DNA from: Nematostella vectensis
Lineage: Eukaryota > Cnidaria > Anthozoa > Actiniaria > Edwardsiidae
Direction of reading: 5' to 3'
NCBI RefSeq assembly: GCF_932526225.1
Contig: NC_064048.1
Coordinates: 1,481,340 to 1,541,339 of the forward strand
Length of the DNA stretch: 60,000 nucleotides
Shown piece after piece: positions 25,774 to 37,896 of the stretch. The notes under the pieces were generated by a model. The model saw only the letters and a program-made list of their open reading frames with translations, was not told the origin of the DNA and ran no database searches. Numbering within the stretch: position 1 is the first letter of the stretch; every line of letters starts with the position of its first letter. A program made the position numbers and the translations under genes.

Positions 25774-26310
25774 AAACCCTCAGGATCCTTGGTTGTTTCC
25801 TAGGAAACCCTCAGGATCCTCGCGTCGTGTTTTTTCCAGGAAACCCTCAGGATCCTCGCGTCGTGTTTTTCCAGGAAACCCTCAGGATCCTCGCATCGTG
25901 TTTTTCCAGGAAACCCTCAGGATCCTCGCGTCGTGTTTTTCTAGGAAACCCTCAGGATCCACGCGTCGTGTTTTTCCAGGAAACCCTCAGGATCCTCGCG
26001 TCGTGTTTTTCCAGGAAACCCTCAGGATCCTCGCGTCGTGTATTTCCAGGAAACCCTCAGGATCCTCGCGTCGTGTTCTTCCAGGAAACCCTCAGGATCG
26101 TCGGGTCGTGTTTTTCCAGGAAACCCTCAGGATCCTCGGGTCGTGCCTTTTCGGGAAACCCTGAGGATCCTCGCGTCGTGTTTTTCCAGAAAACCCCTAA
26201 GAATCGTCGGGTCGTTTTTTTTTGGCAGAAAACCCTCAGGATCTTCGGGTCGTGTTTTTCCAGCAAACCCCCAGGATCGTCGGGTCGCGTTTTTCCAGGA
26301 AACCCCTACG
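25774..26310. repeat. 35 bp tandem repeat ~0.6 kb upstream of the SLC6 start
   Basis: About 15 copies of AAACCCTCAGGATCCTCGCG followed by TCGTGTTTTTCCAGG, drifting towards the right end (CGTCGGGTCG variants). Open frames of 137-164 aa across it arise because 3 x 35 = 105 bp has no stop; they have no support as genes. Confidence 0.95.
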
Positions 26311-28136
26311 CGCCTCTGTGACAATCATCGCGAGGGAAGACGCAAATATAACGATAATCTTGTTATTTCGAGATGTTCAAACTGTTATAGGAGATTCATA
26401 ACAAGATCGCCTCCAACGGGATATCGTCCTTATTTCTTAGGCGTGATCCAATCCTTGAAGAAGCTTGCTTGTACCTAAAGCAAAGTTTCTTTTATTTCTT
26501 TAACGACTTTGGGAAGTTCTAGCTAGTGTATGTGATGTATCGTATAGTATAAGTAATATATAGAATTAATCACCGCCTAAAAGCGGAGCCAGCATGCATT
26601 CAATTGGACCCAAACACTTATTTCAATAATCTTTGTCAATGCAAATAGCGAATGGCAGCAAGACCAATCACTGCTTATGGGTATAATTATTTGCACGAAT
26701 AAGGATGGCAAGTAATCTTGTTATTCACATTTTCCAACATTCAGTCGAAATTTGACCATTCCCATTTTTTTGATTGCAAAACATATTTTAAAATAGGTTG
26801 TATATATTTTTGTTGTTGATGTTGTTGTTTATGAGGAAAGGCTTCCAGTGGGTGTAAAGGGACGATGTTTTCAGGAAAATTGAAAAAAATACAGCAAAAA
26901 AATATATATTTTTAAATCTCTTCAGATTTTAAAACTCTATACATTGAAACACTATACATTCTATATATAAGCATATAAGAAGATTTCACTATGTATTTTA
27001 TTGGATTTGCCAGGTGAATGTTTAAGCGTTTTAAGTAGAAATTGCAAATATTGGCCTCTCTTCTGTGCTTTTTGTGCTGATAGTCTTTTAAATGTGCACT
27101 TGTCTGGATGGTCCATACCCTACTTTTAGAGAACCATGGACAAACTAAATCCCCGTAGCGCTATTTGACTTTGACGACTGTAGAGACTCAAAATAGGGGG
27201 AGTTATTTGTTTTCAGTCTGTTTTGTAAATTCAGCTAAAAAATAGCCAGGAGTCAATGGGTTAATAAAAACAAACTAGTTTTTTGTTAATCAGGTTGTGT
27301 TAATTTTCACTGAGCTGCATAATGCAAATGCATTTATATATATCCTGCCATAGCATTATTCCTCTAAGCTGGTAGCTTGCTTATGGAGTTTTTCTTGTAA
27401 GTGAGATTCACCTGAAAAATTTTGAAAAACAGCATTTACGGCAAAACCCCGAAGGGGGATGGAGGACTTCTATAAATGTAGATAAGGATGATTCTCCAAT
27501 CTTTTAAACAAAATTTTACCAATTTCTATATCCCTTCAAGGGTGTTCAGAGGCTCTTTCAATTCTGCTATTACTTAGGGGGTCATCCTATCCAATAATCA
27601 CTCTTATAAGTTTTCAAAAAAGAGGACCACAGTACCCAGTATGAACCTTTTTCTAGAGTCAAAGAAAATAATTCGAATAAAATAAAATTCTAGTTTTGAG
27701 TAGGGTTTCATTGAATGAATTAATCACTTCTGTTTTTATCTTCAATTTATCATGGAGCCCTCTCATGATAGATGGTGAATGAGGAAACAAATCTTATATA
27801 ATAATATATGTAAGTTAATTCAAACAGCACAACACCCAACAAATTCAGCTTATTACTAAGGTGTTATTTAGCAGTTGGCGAGTTCAAATTAAAGAAAGTT
27901 TAAAAAGAAACAAAATATCGTTTCCTTAAAACTAAAACATTAAACAAACCCGAATTGCTACTTATTATCTCTAGATGTGAAATCGTCCTCTTGTTACGGG
28001 AAAAGATAATTACTTTGATCCACAGTAAATGGCCATGCTGTTACCCTGCCTTTGTGGCGAAGCTAATAAAAAAAAAATAAACAAAAAAAGACACATGTGA
28101 TTATCAAGGGAGACGTTATTTGGGGACGTACCCCAC
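26311..28136. other. AT-rich intergenic DNA
   Basis: No convincing exon. GCCTAAAAGCGGAGCCAGC near 26,575 recurs in inverted orientation near 42,190 (GCTGGCTCCGCTTTTAGGC), so at least part is a dispersed repeat. Confidence 0.6.
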
Positions 28137-28269
28137 CAGCGGCGGATCTAGGGGGGGGGCGGCCCTCTTTTTTCAGACATTTGCCTTAAAAATAACAAGA
28201 AATATAAGAAAATATACGAAAGAACAATAAGTCCGCCCCCCCTTTTTTAAACTTCTGGATCCGCCCCTG
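28137..28269. mobile_element. 133 bp MITE-like inverted-repeat element
   Basis: The left end CAGCGGCGGATCTAGGGGGG and right end CTTCTGGATCCGCCCCTG form an imperfect terminal inverted repeat starting with CAG, followed by a G-run/C-run pair. CAG-start ends are typical of hAT-like MITEs. I found no clear target-site duplication. Confidence 0.6.
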
Positions 28270-29835
28270 AGGATTTCCTATCCTTTTTTATGGGCTAAAC
28301 CCAGCTAAATTAGTGGAGAGGTATACTTAATAAAGCATCCCTTCATCATCCCTTCATCTGATGATTAAGTTACTTAATTTTTAGAAGAGTAAGATTTTTT
28401 TCGCTAAAAAATGTCAATACAATAAGGAATTTTTATAGCTCTGACAAAATGTTTCTTTTACGAGTCTTTCTTACCTTCTTCTTTCAATCCCACCGTTTGT
28501 CCTTCTATCCATCGTTTGTAAATCTTTATATTATAAAAGTGTTTAGTGTCGTTCTTTCTTGGTTTCTTACCAGGACAAAAATAATGTTAATATTTGCAAA
28601 TCCATCGTGTTGGCCAAGAGTTGCAAGAGCAAAACGCGCAAAAAAATAGACGTTCCCGTGAGTACACGGGGACGTATGTGGCAGACTCATAGTGTTCGCT
28701 AATATATGCAGCCAGGCGCTTCAGTGTTTTTTACCCATGCTTACATGCGGGCTTGTCGCGTAGTCGCGAAGCCGGTTGACGACAACCTTTTGTCAATCGA
28801 CTGCATTACAAATAAGGTTCTTGGCGAATACGTTTGATAGGAATGAATGCATTTTTGGACCATTTTTCTTCGGCCGTCGACGTCGTGTATTGCTTAAATT
28901 CCCTACTATGCGTGGTCCACGGGAAACTAAAACCCTATGCGCAAACTAGATGCGCAACGGATGATGCATAGCATTTCGTCTACATAGCATCAAATCCTCC
29001 CCCCCTTTCCACCACGGAATGTTTTGCCATGCCATGATAGGGGAGAGTTATAACAAATCAGACCACAATGTTAGAATATGAGTGCTATGACTCATGACCA
29101 ACTCCTGCGAGAGAATTAGCTCCGCTACAGGGGTCTATCAATAATTAATCTTGTTTTTTTCAGACTGGCCAGCATGAAAAAATATCCATTGCAATAATAA
29201 TCGACTTAGCAGGGGCATTTTCTGTGCTCAGAGACCATCAAAACGCCAGTGTTTTCTATGCTTATTCATAGCATCTTGGAACTTGAGATGCCCTATTCAC
29301 GACAGATATAAAGAGCAAACAAGATGAAGTGGATTGGCTTCTAAAATCAACTCGGATATAACCGGAGAATGAGATGAAAGACAGCATGTTCTGACTATTT
29401 GTTTCGATGATGAGAGTCCCTTGTTAGGGAAAGAGAGTTTTGAGATGACGATAACAATGAATGGAAGCACCTGTTCAGTGAGCCGAAACACCAATCACAT
29501 TTGACTCAATAATGATAGGATTTTAGCGCTCTTCTAAACGATAATTACAACTTATTATTAGTTTAGTAGTGGCTGAGATCTGCTGCAAACCCTGCACAAA
29601 AAATACACAAAACTTTGTACAAATTTGTACAAAAAGCGACACAACAAGGAGATATATACACTTGAGATTACAAACTCTGGGTATGATATGAAGTTGTATT
29701 CAAGTTATATGTACTGCTTAGCAACATCGGATTGAATGGTTCTCAAAAGTAGCCCGGTGACAATTTAGGTCATCTTGTCCATCTGACTTGGACTGCTATT
29801 GGGATAAATTTATTTGACAAATAAGGAAACCAGTG
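28270..29835. other. Intergenic DNA upstream of the 261-aa ORF
   Basis: AT-rich, with short random frames only. Its last ~250 bases presumably hold the promoter and 5' UTR of the ORF that follows, but no specific motif stands out. Confidence 0.55.
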
Positions 29836-30621
29836 ATGGCGCAAGGGACTCATTGTCGTGACCAAGGAGTCGTCCTGGAGAATTGTCAACAGACTCCTGA
29901 GGCAAATCACCTGGACTTCACTTGTACCGGTAAGAACTTGGAGGAACAAAGTAAAAATATTGATTTATTGCCTCCTTTGGTTTCTAAAAACATCCAGGGG
30001 GACTTTGCTAAGAAGTTAGTAATGTCACGAATGGAAGATGGCAAGAAAAAGAAAAAGGTCTGGAGGCCAAAGAACAGTGTTGTAGTTCGTATCGACGAAG
30101 ATTTTGAAATCAAGGGAGAAAAAATGTGTAAGAATGCAAAAATTCCCGAATCTGTTAAAAATAACCCATCAAGAGATCCAGAGGAAGAAACCATGAGAAT
30201 GATTCGGATACCAATTAGCAATGTGGGGAATGTGTCGTTTGATGATATGAACGATTCTCTACAGAAAACCATTTGCATGGAATATGTGAAGAGCTTTAGT
30301 CAGCGAGTAATAAGCGACGCGCAGCGAAAATCAGTATCGCCAAAGTTCAACGTCAAACTAGCGCCAGTCGCTCACAGACAATCGACTTACGATCTTTCTC
30401 TTCCTTCTGCACCAAAGCTTGGTATAATGAATCCAAGTCGAAAGGCCACAAGAAACGACGTCGGGATACGACATCATTCGAAATCCATGTCGTTTCCGCC
30501 TTTCGTCGTTCACGATCAAGCGAGACTCAAGCCGTTATTGGGTGATATAATCGCGTCTAAAGATTTGAATGCTGAAATCGAGAAAGATGAGCTTCGAAAA
30601 ACACTAAAAACTGATAAATAG
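29836..30621 (+). CDS. Single-exon 261-aa protein of unknown function
   Basis: I do not recognise this protein. The ATG at 29,836 gives MAQGTHCRDQ; the frame is uninterrupted to TAA at 30,619-30,621, and AATAAA follows at 30,641-30,646, a suitable poly(A) signal. It has no signal peptide or membrane segment. A lysine run (GKKKKKVWRPKN, ~70-80) could act as a nuclear signal. The middle (EEETMRMIRIPISNV) and the C-terminus (LLGDIIASKDLNAEIEKDEL) look like ordinary charged, partly helical protein; much of the rest is Ser/Lys/Asn-rich and probably disordered. Codon use looks like real coding. Length and a 3' signal support a gene, but an intronless retrocopy cannot be excluded. Confidence 0.68.
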   Translation: MAQGTHCRDQGVVLENCQQTPEANHLDFTCTGKNLEEQSKNIDLLPPLVSKNIQGDFAKKLVMSRMEDGKKKKKVWRPKNSVVVRIDEDFEIKGEKMCKNAKIPESVKNNPSRDPEEETMRMIRIPISNVGNVSFDDMNDSLQKTICMEYVKSFSQRVISDAQRKSVSPKFNVKLAPVAHRQSTYDLSLPSAPKLGIMNPSRKATRNDVGIRHHSKSMSFPPFVVHDQARLKPLLGDIIASKDLNAEIEKDELRKTLKTDK

Positions 30622-30640
30622 AATCATTTTTGTAAAATAG

Positions 30641-30646
30641 AATAAA
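30641..30646 (+). terminator. Poly(A) signal AATAAA of the 261-aa ORF
   Basis: AATAAA lies 20 bases after the stop codon in AT-rich sequence. Confidence 0.5.
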
Positions 30647-30649
30647 CTC

Positions 30650-31387
30650 AAGGAGATATTATTACCACTTTCTCCTATGCAGCTGCACTCGTTGGCTTGT
30701 ATTTCTTGCCTCTGGTTCGGATGCAAGCATTTTTACTGGCTTTTTTCTGTCCGATTTTTTTTCACCACCACCCGCATCAACTTTCATCCCTAAACTAATT
30801 AGACACTATAAAACTATAAAAAAAGTAATTTGAGCATTGACGTTTCTATTTAACTTAAAGCATTCGCAAATTTGTAAATAACCCTTAACACTAAGTGCCA
30901 GATAGTAGAAATAAATTATATCACCACAAACAAGCCGTAATTAATAACGATAACATAACCTAAAATCTCCTGCAAAAAGTTTTCGGTTTCTCTATGAACG
31001 AGCCCTTCCTACCCAATGTCCTGATTGTTCACACAAGCAGTATTCAGATGATCAAATGTGAGAGCATGCACAATCGCCACATTGAATCGACCACAGAAAA
31101 TCCAACCCATCTATCTATGGTCCTATCTATTATCCTGGTCCTTTGGTGTGTGTCAGGTACTTAGGGCTTGGGTAGGAATGAACATATAATGTTTTCACTT
31201 ATTGAATACACATCAAGATGAAATTGAGAGTATTAAACGGAATTAAATTGAATGAATATCGAGATTGAATTTAATGCTTATTTTCAAGCCAGATCATTGT
31301 TACAAAAAGGACTGTTTTTGAGAAAAAAAACGTATGTTTATTAAAAAAGCGCTTTTAATAAAATGCAAATATTTGGTAACTGGCCCT
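30650..31387. other. AT-rich intergenic DNA
   Basis: Nothing recognisable between the ORF and the decamer array. Confidence 0.6.
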
Positions 31388-34300
31388 CATCCTTCCATAT
31401 TCACCCTAACTCATCCCCATTTAATTTCATCTATTTCCATGTATTCTTGTCAATTCCCACTTAACCTCACCCATCCTCATTCACCCTAATCCACCCTCAT
31501 CCATCCTAATCCATCCTCATCCAACTTCATTCACCCTTATCCATCCTCATCCACCCTCATTCACCCTCATCCATCCTAATCCATCCTCATCCAACTTCGT
31601 TCACCCTTATACATCCTCATTCACCCTCATCCATCCTCATTCACCCTCATTCATCCTCATCCATCCTCATTCACCCTCATTCATCCTCATCCATCCTCAT
31701 TCACCCTCATCCAACTTCATTCACCCTTATCCATCCTCATCCATCCTCATTCACCCTTATCCATCCTCATCCACCCTCACCCATCCTCATTCACCCTCAT
31801 CCATCCTCATTCACCCTTATCCATCCTCCATTCACCCTCATCCATCCTCATTCACCCTCATCCATCCTCATTCACCCTCATCCAAATTCATTCACCCTTA
31901 TCCATCCTCATTCACCCTCATCCATCCTCATCCACCCTCAACCATCCTCATTCACTCTTATCCATCCTAATCCATCCTCATCCAACCTCATTCACCCTCA
32001 TCCAAATTCATTCACCCTTATCCATCCTCATTCACCCTCATCCATCCTCATCCACCCTCATCCATCCTCATTCACTCTCATTCATCCTAATCCACCCTCA
32101 TTCACCCTACAATCCATACTCATTCACCCTAATCCATCCTTATCCACTCTAATCCAGCCTCATCCACCCTAATCCATCCTCATTCATCCTAATCCACCCT
32201 CATCCATCTATCTTCACCCTCATCCATCCTCATACACCCTAATAAATCCTCACTCACCCTCATCCATCCATATTCATCCTCATTCATCCTCACTCCTCAT
32301 TCACCCTCACTCATCCCCAACGAATCTACACCATCTACATTTACCCAAGTCATCCTTATTCACTTAAAAATACTCATTCAACCAAAAACCCGCCCCCACT
32401 TACCCTCATCCAACCGCATTCACCCTCATCAATTTTTTTTCACCCTCATCCATCCTCATTCACCCTCATGCACCCTAATCCATCCTCTTACACCCTCATC
32501 AATCCTTTTTCACCCTCATCCATTTTCATTCTTCCTCAACCACCCTAATCCATCCTCATTCACCCTAATCCATCCTTATCCACCCTAATCCAACCTTCTT
32601 ACCCTTATCTATCCTAATCCATCCTCATCCACCCTCATTCATTCTCATCCATCCTAACCCATCTCCATTCACCCTCATGCACCCTAATTTATCCTCATTC
32701 GCCCGCATCCACCCTCATCTATCTTTATCCACCCTTATCCATCCTCTTCCATCCTCATCCACCCTAATCCACCCTCATTCATCCTCATTCACCCTAATCC
32801 ATCCTCATTCACCCTCATCCATCCTAATCCATCCTCATCCATCCTCATCCGCCCTCATCCATCCTCATCCGCCCTCATCCATCCTCATTCATCCTCATCC
32901 ATCCTCATTCACCCTCATCCACCCTAGTCAATCCTCATTCACCCTAATCCATCCTCACCCCACCCTAATCCAACCTTCTTCACCCTTATTCATTCTTATC
33001 CATCCTCATCCACCCTAATCCACCCACGTCCACCCACATCCATCCTCATTCATTCTCATCCATCCTCATCCACCCTAATCCATCTCCATTCACCCTCATG
33101 CACCCTAATCCATCCTCTTTCACCCTCATCCATCTTCATTCGCCCGCATCCACCCTCACCCATCCTAATCCATCCTCATTAACCCTAATCCATCCTCAGT
33201 CACCCTAATCCATCATCGTCCACCCTAATCCAACCTTCTTCACATTTATCAATATTAATCCATCCTCATCCATCCTAATCCACCCTCATTTACCCCAATC
33301 CACCCTCATCCACCCTCATCAATCCCCATTCACCCCCATCCACCCTAATCCATCCTCATTCATCCTTCCTCACCCTCATCCATCCTCATACACCCTAATC
33401 AATCCTCATTCACCCTCATCCATCCTCACTCCTCATTCACATTCACTCATCCCTACCGAATCCTTACCATCTACATTTACCCAAGTCATCCCATTCACTT
33501 AAAAATACTCGTTCACCCAAAAACCCATCCACACTAACCCTCATATATCCTCATTCATTCCCAACAACCCTCATTCACCCTATACATCCTCATTCATCGC
33601 CATTTACCCTCGTTCATCCACATTCATCCCCAGCCATCCTCATTTACCCTCATCCACCCTCATTCATCCTCATACACCCTAATAAATCCTCACTCACCCT
33701 CATCCATCCATATTCATCCTCATTCATCCTCACTCCTCATTCACCCTCACTCCTCATTCACCCTCACTCATCCCCAACGAATCTACACCATCTACATTTA
33801 CCCAAGTCATCCATATTCACTTAAAAATACTCATTCAACCAAAAACCCACCCCCCACTTACCCTCATCCAACCGCATTCACCCTCATCAATCTTTTTTTC
33901 ACCCTCATTCACCCTCATGCACCCTAATCCATCCTCATCCACCCTAATCCAACCTTCTTACCCTTATCTATTCTAATCCATCCTCATCCACCCTCATTCA
34001 TTCTCATCCATCCTAACCCATCTCCATTCACCCTCATGCACCCTAATTTATCCTCATTCGCCCGCATCCACCCTCATCTATCTTTATCCACCCTCATCCA
34101 CCCTTATCCATCCTCATTCATCCTCTTCCATCCTCATCCACCTTAATCCATCCTCATTCATCCTCATTCACCCTAATCCATTCTCATTCACCCTCATCCA
34201 TCCTAATCCATCCTCATCCGCCCTCATCCATCCTCATTCATCCTCATCCATCCTCATTCACCCTCTTCCACCCTAGTCAATCCTCATTCACCCTAATCCA

Positions 34301-35215
34301 TCCTCACCCACCCTAATCCAACCTTCTTCACCCTTATCCATTCTTATCCATCCTCATCCACCCTAATCCACCCACGTCCACCCACATCCATCCTCATTCA
34401 TTCTCATCCATCCTCATCCACCCTAATCCATCTCCATTCACCCTCATGCACCCTAATCCATCCTCTTTCACCCTCATCCATCCTCATTCGCCCGCATCCA
34501 CCCTTATCCATCCTAATCCACCCTAATCCATCATCATTCACCCTAATCTAACCTTTTTCGCCCTTATCCATCCTAATCCATCCCCATCAACCCTAATCCA
34601 CCCTCACCCATCCTAATCCATCCTCATTAACCTTAATCCATCCTCAGTCACCCTAATCCATCCTCATCCACCCTAATCCAACCTTCTTCACATTTATCAA
34701 TATTAATCCATTCTCATCCATCCTAATCCACCCTCATTTACCCCAATCCACCCTCATCCATCTTCATCCACCCTCATCCATCCTCATTCACCCTCGTCAA
34801 TCCCCATTCACCCCCATCCACCCTAATCCATCCTCATTCATCCTTCCTCACCCTCATCCATCCTCATACACCCTAATCAATCCTCATTCACCCTCATCCA
34901 TCCTCACTCCTCATTCACATTCACTCATCCCCACCGAATCCTTACCATCTACATTTACCCAAGTCATCCCATTCACTTAAAAATACTCGTTCACCTAAAA
35001 ACCCATCCCCACTAACCCTCATCTATCCTCATTCATTCCCAACAATCCTCATTCACCCTATACATCCTCATTCATCGCCATTTACCCTCGTTCATCCACA
35101 TTCATCCCCAGCTATCCTCATTCACCCTTATCCCTCCTCATTTATCCCCATCCATCCTCATTTAATTTCATCTATCCCCATTTACAATGACCCCATTTAA
35201 TCTCATTCATGAACG
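31388..35215. repeat. Decamer array (CATYCAYCCT)n, ~3.8 kb, nearly G-free on the + strand
   Basis: Hundreds of copies of CATCCATCCT / CATTCACCCT / AATCCACCCT. A larger pattern overlies it: the segment with CATACACCCTAATAAATCCT at 32,231 recurs at 33,671 (offset 1,440), and CATCCTCACTCCTCATTCAC at 33,421 recurs at 34,899 (offset 1,478). A longer non-decamer insert (CATCTACATTTACCCAAGTC) marks each large copy. CCCTAA hexamers are common in it but are not tandem, so it is not telomeric. The 113-aa frame within is an artefact. Confidence 0.96.
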
Positions 35216-35380
35216 CCATTTACCCTCATAGTATTCGCATACGCATACTTTAAGGGTGTTGGGACATTTCTCTGTGGGCCGTTGCTAGGCAAACTTCAAG
35301 ACTTTATAAATTCCCCAAACATTTGTGAAATGGAATGAATTTAGGCATGGTATCATTGTGTATGAATCTTTAAATTTTGA

Positions 35381-35417
35381 TGACGTAATCAGGCGATGAC
35401 GTCATCACATGACGTCA
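35381..35417. promoter_or_regulatory. Cluster of three CRE/ATF-like sites
   Basis: TGACGTAA (35,381), TGACGTCA (35,397) and TGACGTCA (35,410) lie within 37 bases, upstream of the candidate first exon at 35,781. TGACGTCA is the palindromic CREB/ATF site. Function is inferred from the motif only. Confidence 0.4.
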
Positions 35418-35780
35418 CAACAGACAAATTCTATAATCTTAGCTGTTGAAGCATCTGCAATAATAAATGTAGCTATATAACATTATTCGGGAGTGTGCCT
35501 ACAAAGTTACGTATGCGTTTCGATTCTTCCAAATAATAAAATTTTCACACAATTTTTATTTTCCCCCTCTTATTTGTATAATTTCTTTAATTTTCAATAT
35601 ATCGGGAAATCGATACGTAGATTTATAGCGGAGCCAGCGCGGAGCTCCATAGGTATAGAAATATGGTATAACTATGCGACTTGGTTTTGTGGTCATTGCG
35701 CGGGTACCCTGTGGTGTCACTCGCCAGCCAGCCAGCCAGTCAGTCAGCCGCGCGACTCCCAGGCCTCACTCGGCCCCGTA

Positions 35781-35879
35781 ATGGCGGCTAAACTTCAAGC
35801 ACACTTGCGGCTAAATGCAGGAATCGATCCAATTCCTGATTGGTCGAGAGAACAATGGCATTCTTTCGCGCGGACCGAA
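35781..35879 (+). CDS. Candidate first exon of the USP-like gene (33 codons)
   Basis: ATG GCG GCT starts a frame MAAKLQAHLRLNAGIDPIPD... of 33 codons ending at a GTGAGA donor in phase 0. Upstream sequence is richer in CpG than its surroundings. The next candidate exon (36,361) has a matching phase. I do not recognise the peptide. Its middle part is present again, inverted and with a stop, at 39.52-39.59 kb. Joining it to the USP exon is inference. Confidence 0.45.
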
Positions 35880-36360
35880 GTGAGACCGAAGCCGATATGC
35901 AGTTCTGCAGTCTTATTGAAAACGCGGCACAAGTGTTGTCTGTGTTTGGTCTTTTTATTCACTTTTTAGACCGCAAATCCTCTATTTTCTTTAGCATTCG
36001 ATCACCAGAATTGATAGCTTGATGTGAGGAAGGAAATAGAGAAATTTCTACTACAAAAGAGGCGATATTTTGCACTAAGCTTATTAAGTGACTTTGAACT
36101 CTGAATCGTTGTGGTAAAAGGTAAATGATTTACTTATACTTCTCGATTTTCAACTATTCTACGCTCCATTGTCAGTTATTTAAGCAGTTGTATTTGATTT
36201 CTGGTATTAAAAGTGTTATTACGTAGATTAGTGTCTGCGTGTTTGCTTTTCACGGGGGAGGGGTAGCAGGACTTTTCGTAAGTGAGGGGAGTGGAGATAG
36301 TATTGTTGTTCTTGAGATTCGCGCCACTTTCAAATTTACTGTCAAAAAACCTCTCTTCAG

Positions 36361-36502
36361 TATAAACCAAAGAAATCGGATAGAATGATACGGGGATTGA
36401 AAAATCTAGGCAACACTTGTTACATTAACAGTGTTGTCCAGTTCCTGTTTTCTTCGAAATGTTTTATAAATGATATAACAGCAAGACACCAAATGTGCAA
36501 AG
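36361..36502 (+). pseudogene. USP (ubiquitin-specific protease) Cys-box exon
   Basis: The exon is preceded by a good acceptor (CCTCTCTTCAG) and ends at AAAG|GTAAGA. It encodes RMIRGLKNLGNTCYINSVVQ, the family's Cys box with the nucleophile in GNTCY, then FLFSSKCF. USPs cleave ubiquitin from substrates; the catalytic domain normally needs about 300 residues. ATG at 36,385 could be an alternative start (MIRGLKNLGN). The following kilobase lacks the expected fingers/palm exons, so the locus as seen cannot make a full catalytic domain. Confidence 0.75.
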
Positions 36503-37501
36503 GTAAGACAATCACCATAGTATAAGCTTATAGTAATAGCGCGATTCACTCATTCTTAGTTAACGGGTACCATTGATGTCACACGTATATATAGCTCTAC
36601 ATTTTGTATTTAGGCGCAATTTCTTGAGAGATGTGTGATTTTGCGAAGAGTTTGGTTCTATGGGAGATTTTGTTTTAAGTTTTCTGTGTAAAAAGTTCGA
36701 CATATTACAAAATATTGACCTCTGAACATGTAACGCTATACGAAAACCATATGTCACAAGAATAAAAAACAAAGTTTAAACCGAAAACTTGAGATGTTCT
36801 GCCTGTAGTTGCTGCCTAAATTGTGTCACAATTTGGAGATACATGTTTCAGGACTCACCTAAATTAAAGTTACGGTTGTCGTTGTTGGTTTGCTCAACAC
36901 ACTGGACCGTGATCCAAGTGTCACGTGGATGGGTGGCTGAAAACTATTAATAGTTTTCTAACTGTTTCAAGGCGTGCAACACATCTTCTCTTTCTTTCAG
37001 AATCCTCTTACCAACAAAACTATAAGTTACACTACTTAAAATAATAAAATTTCAGAAAAAAAAAATATGTACTACCACAGTCAAGGCGTCGTCAAACCTG
37101 AGACCTAAAAATTAGATTTTCCTATTTTGTTTAGTTAAGATGGGTATCTAGCTTGTCCAGGTAATCTGGTAATGGAGCGGCAAAAAAGGAAATTTGGGGT
37201 GGTCTCTAATTAGAAACCCTCTTATACAAATGACTTAATTAAATAAAAAAAGTAAATCTTGGATAGGTGTCCCCTCCCCACTCATCCACTATCCATATAG
37301 ACAGAACTTCACACCACATAATATATTTGCAGCTTTTATTCTAACATCTTGGCACAATATCTACACACAAAAAGACATGGTTCATTTTTTCAATTTTCTT
37401 TTGCCCTTCCCTTAACCCCCTCTCCCTCCTTTCCGAAGTTGTCTCAGATTTTCGGAATATTTGTAACTTGACAAGAGTCCTAAAGTTTGTTTATTTTATA
37501 G
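36503..37501. other. Region where the missing USP core exons should be
   Basis: AT-rich sequence with stops in all frames. I looked for the QHDAQEF-type and zinc-finger CxxC segments expected between the Cys and His boxes and found none. Confidence 0.6.
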
Positions 37502-37617
37502 AAGAGCTTGTATGCTCTGAAGGCAGTGCCTGTCCACAGCGGTAGACTTGTATGAATGGCCACTATGTCACCTACTGTTTGAAAGATAGACAGTGGTTCA
37601 GACTAGACGATGCAATT
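37502..37617 (+). pseudogene. USP His-box exon with a frameshift
   Basis: After the acceptor TTTTATAG the exon reads KSLYALKAVPVHSGRLV and then, in another frame, NGHYVTYCLKDRQWFRLDDA. The second part is the His box (GHY.TYC, QW...DD) of USPs. The shift lies at about 37,545-37,557, where the first frame meets TGA. The donor is GTATGT at 37,618, phase 0. Either a real 1-base lesion or an assembly error would explain it. Confidence 0.75.
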
Positions 37618-37896
37618 GTATGTATAATATATATGGGTATTTAGTTGAAAATATTATTCTGAAAGAATAAAAAATCTCACAATAGCTTCAATTTAAGAGG
37701 AATAATTACAACATGCCACTCTCACTTATAAGCAAAAATTGTACCCAACATGACATTTTGACAATGTACATGGATGGCTTCGTATAGCTAAGTTGGAAGG
37801 AAAACCGAACTAGTATCTAAACTAGTATCTAAATATGGCACTTAATCTCACTTTTTGCAGTATTAGTATTTCTTCAATCCGCTTTGTGTGTTACAG

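Noticed and set aside
25751-26321. 137-164 aa frames rich in Pro-Gln-Asp-Pro and Arg-Lys-Pro
   Set aside because: Translation of the 35 bp repeat in three overlapping frames; no unique domain.
31388-35215. Interstitial telomere tract
   Set aside because: CCCTAA occurs as part of the CATCCACCCTAATCC decamer pattern but never in tandem hexamers.
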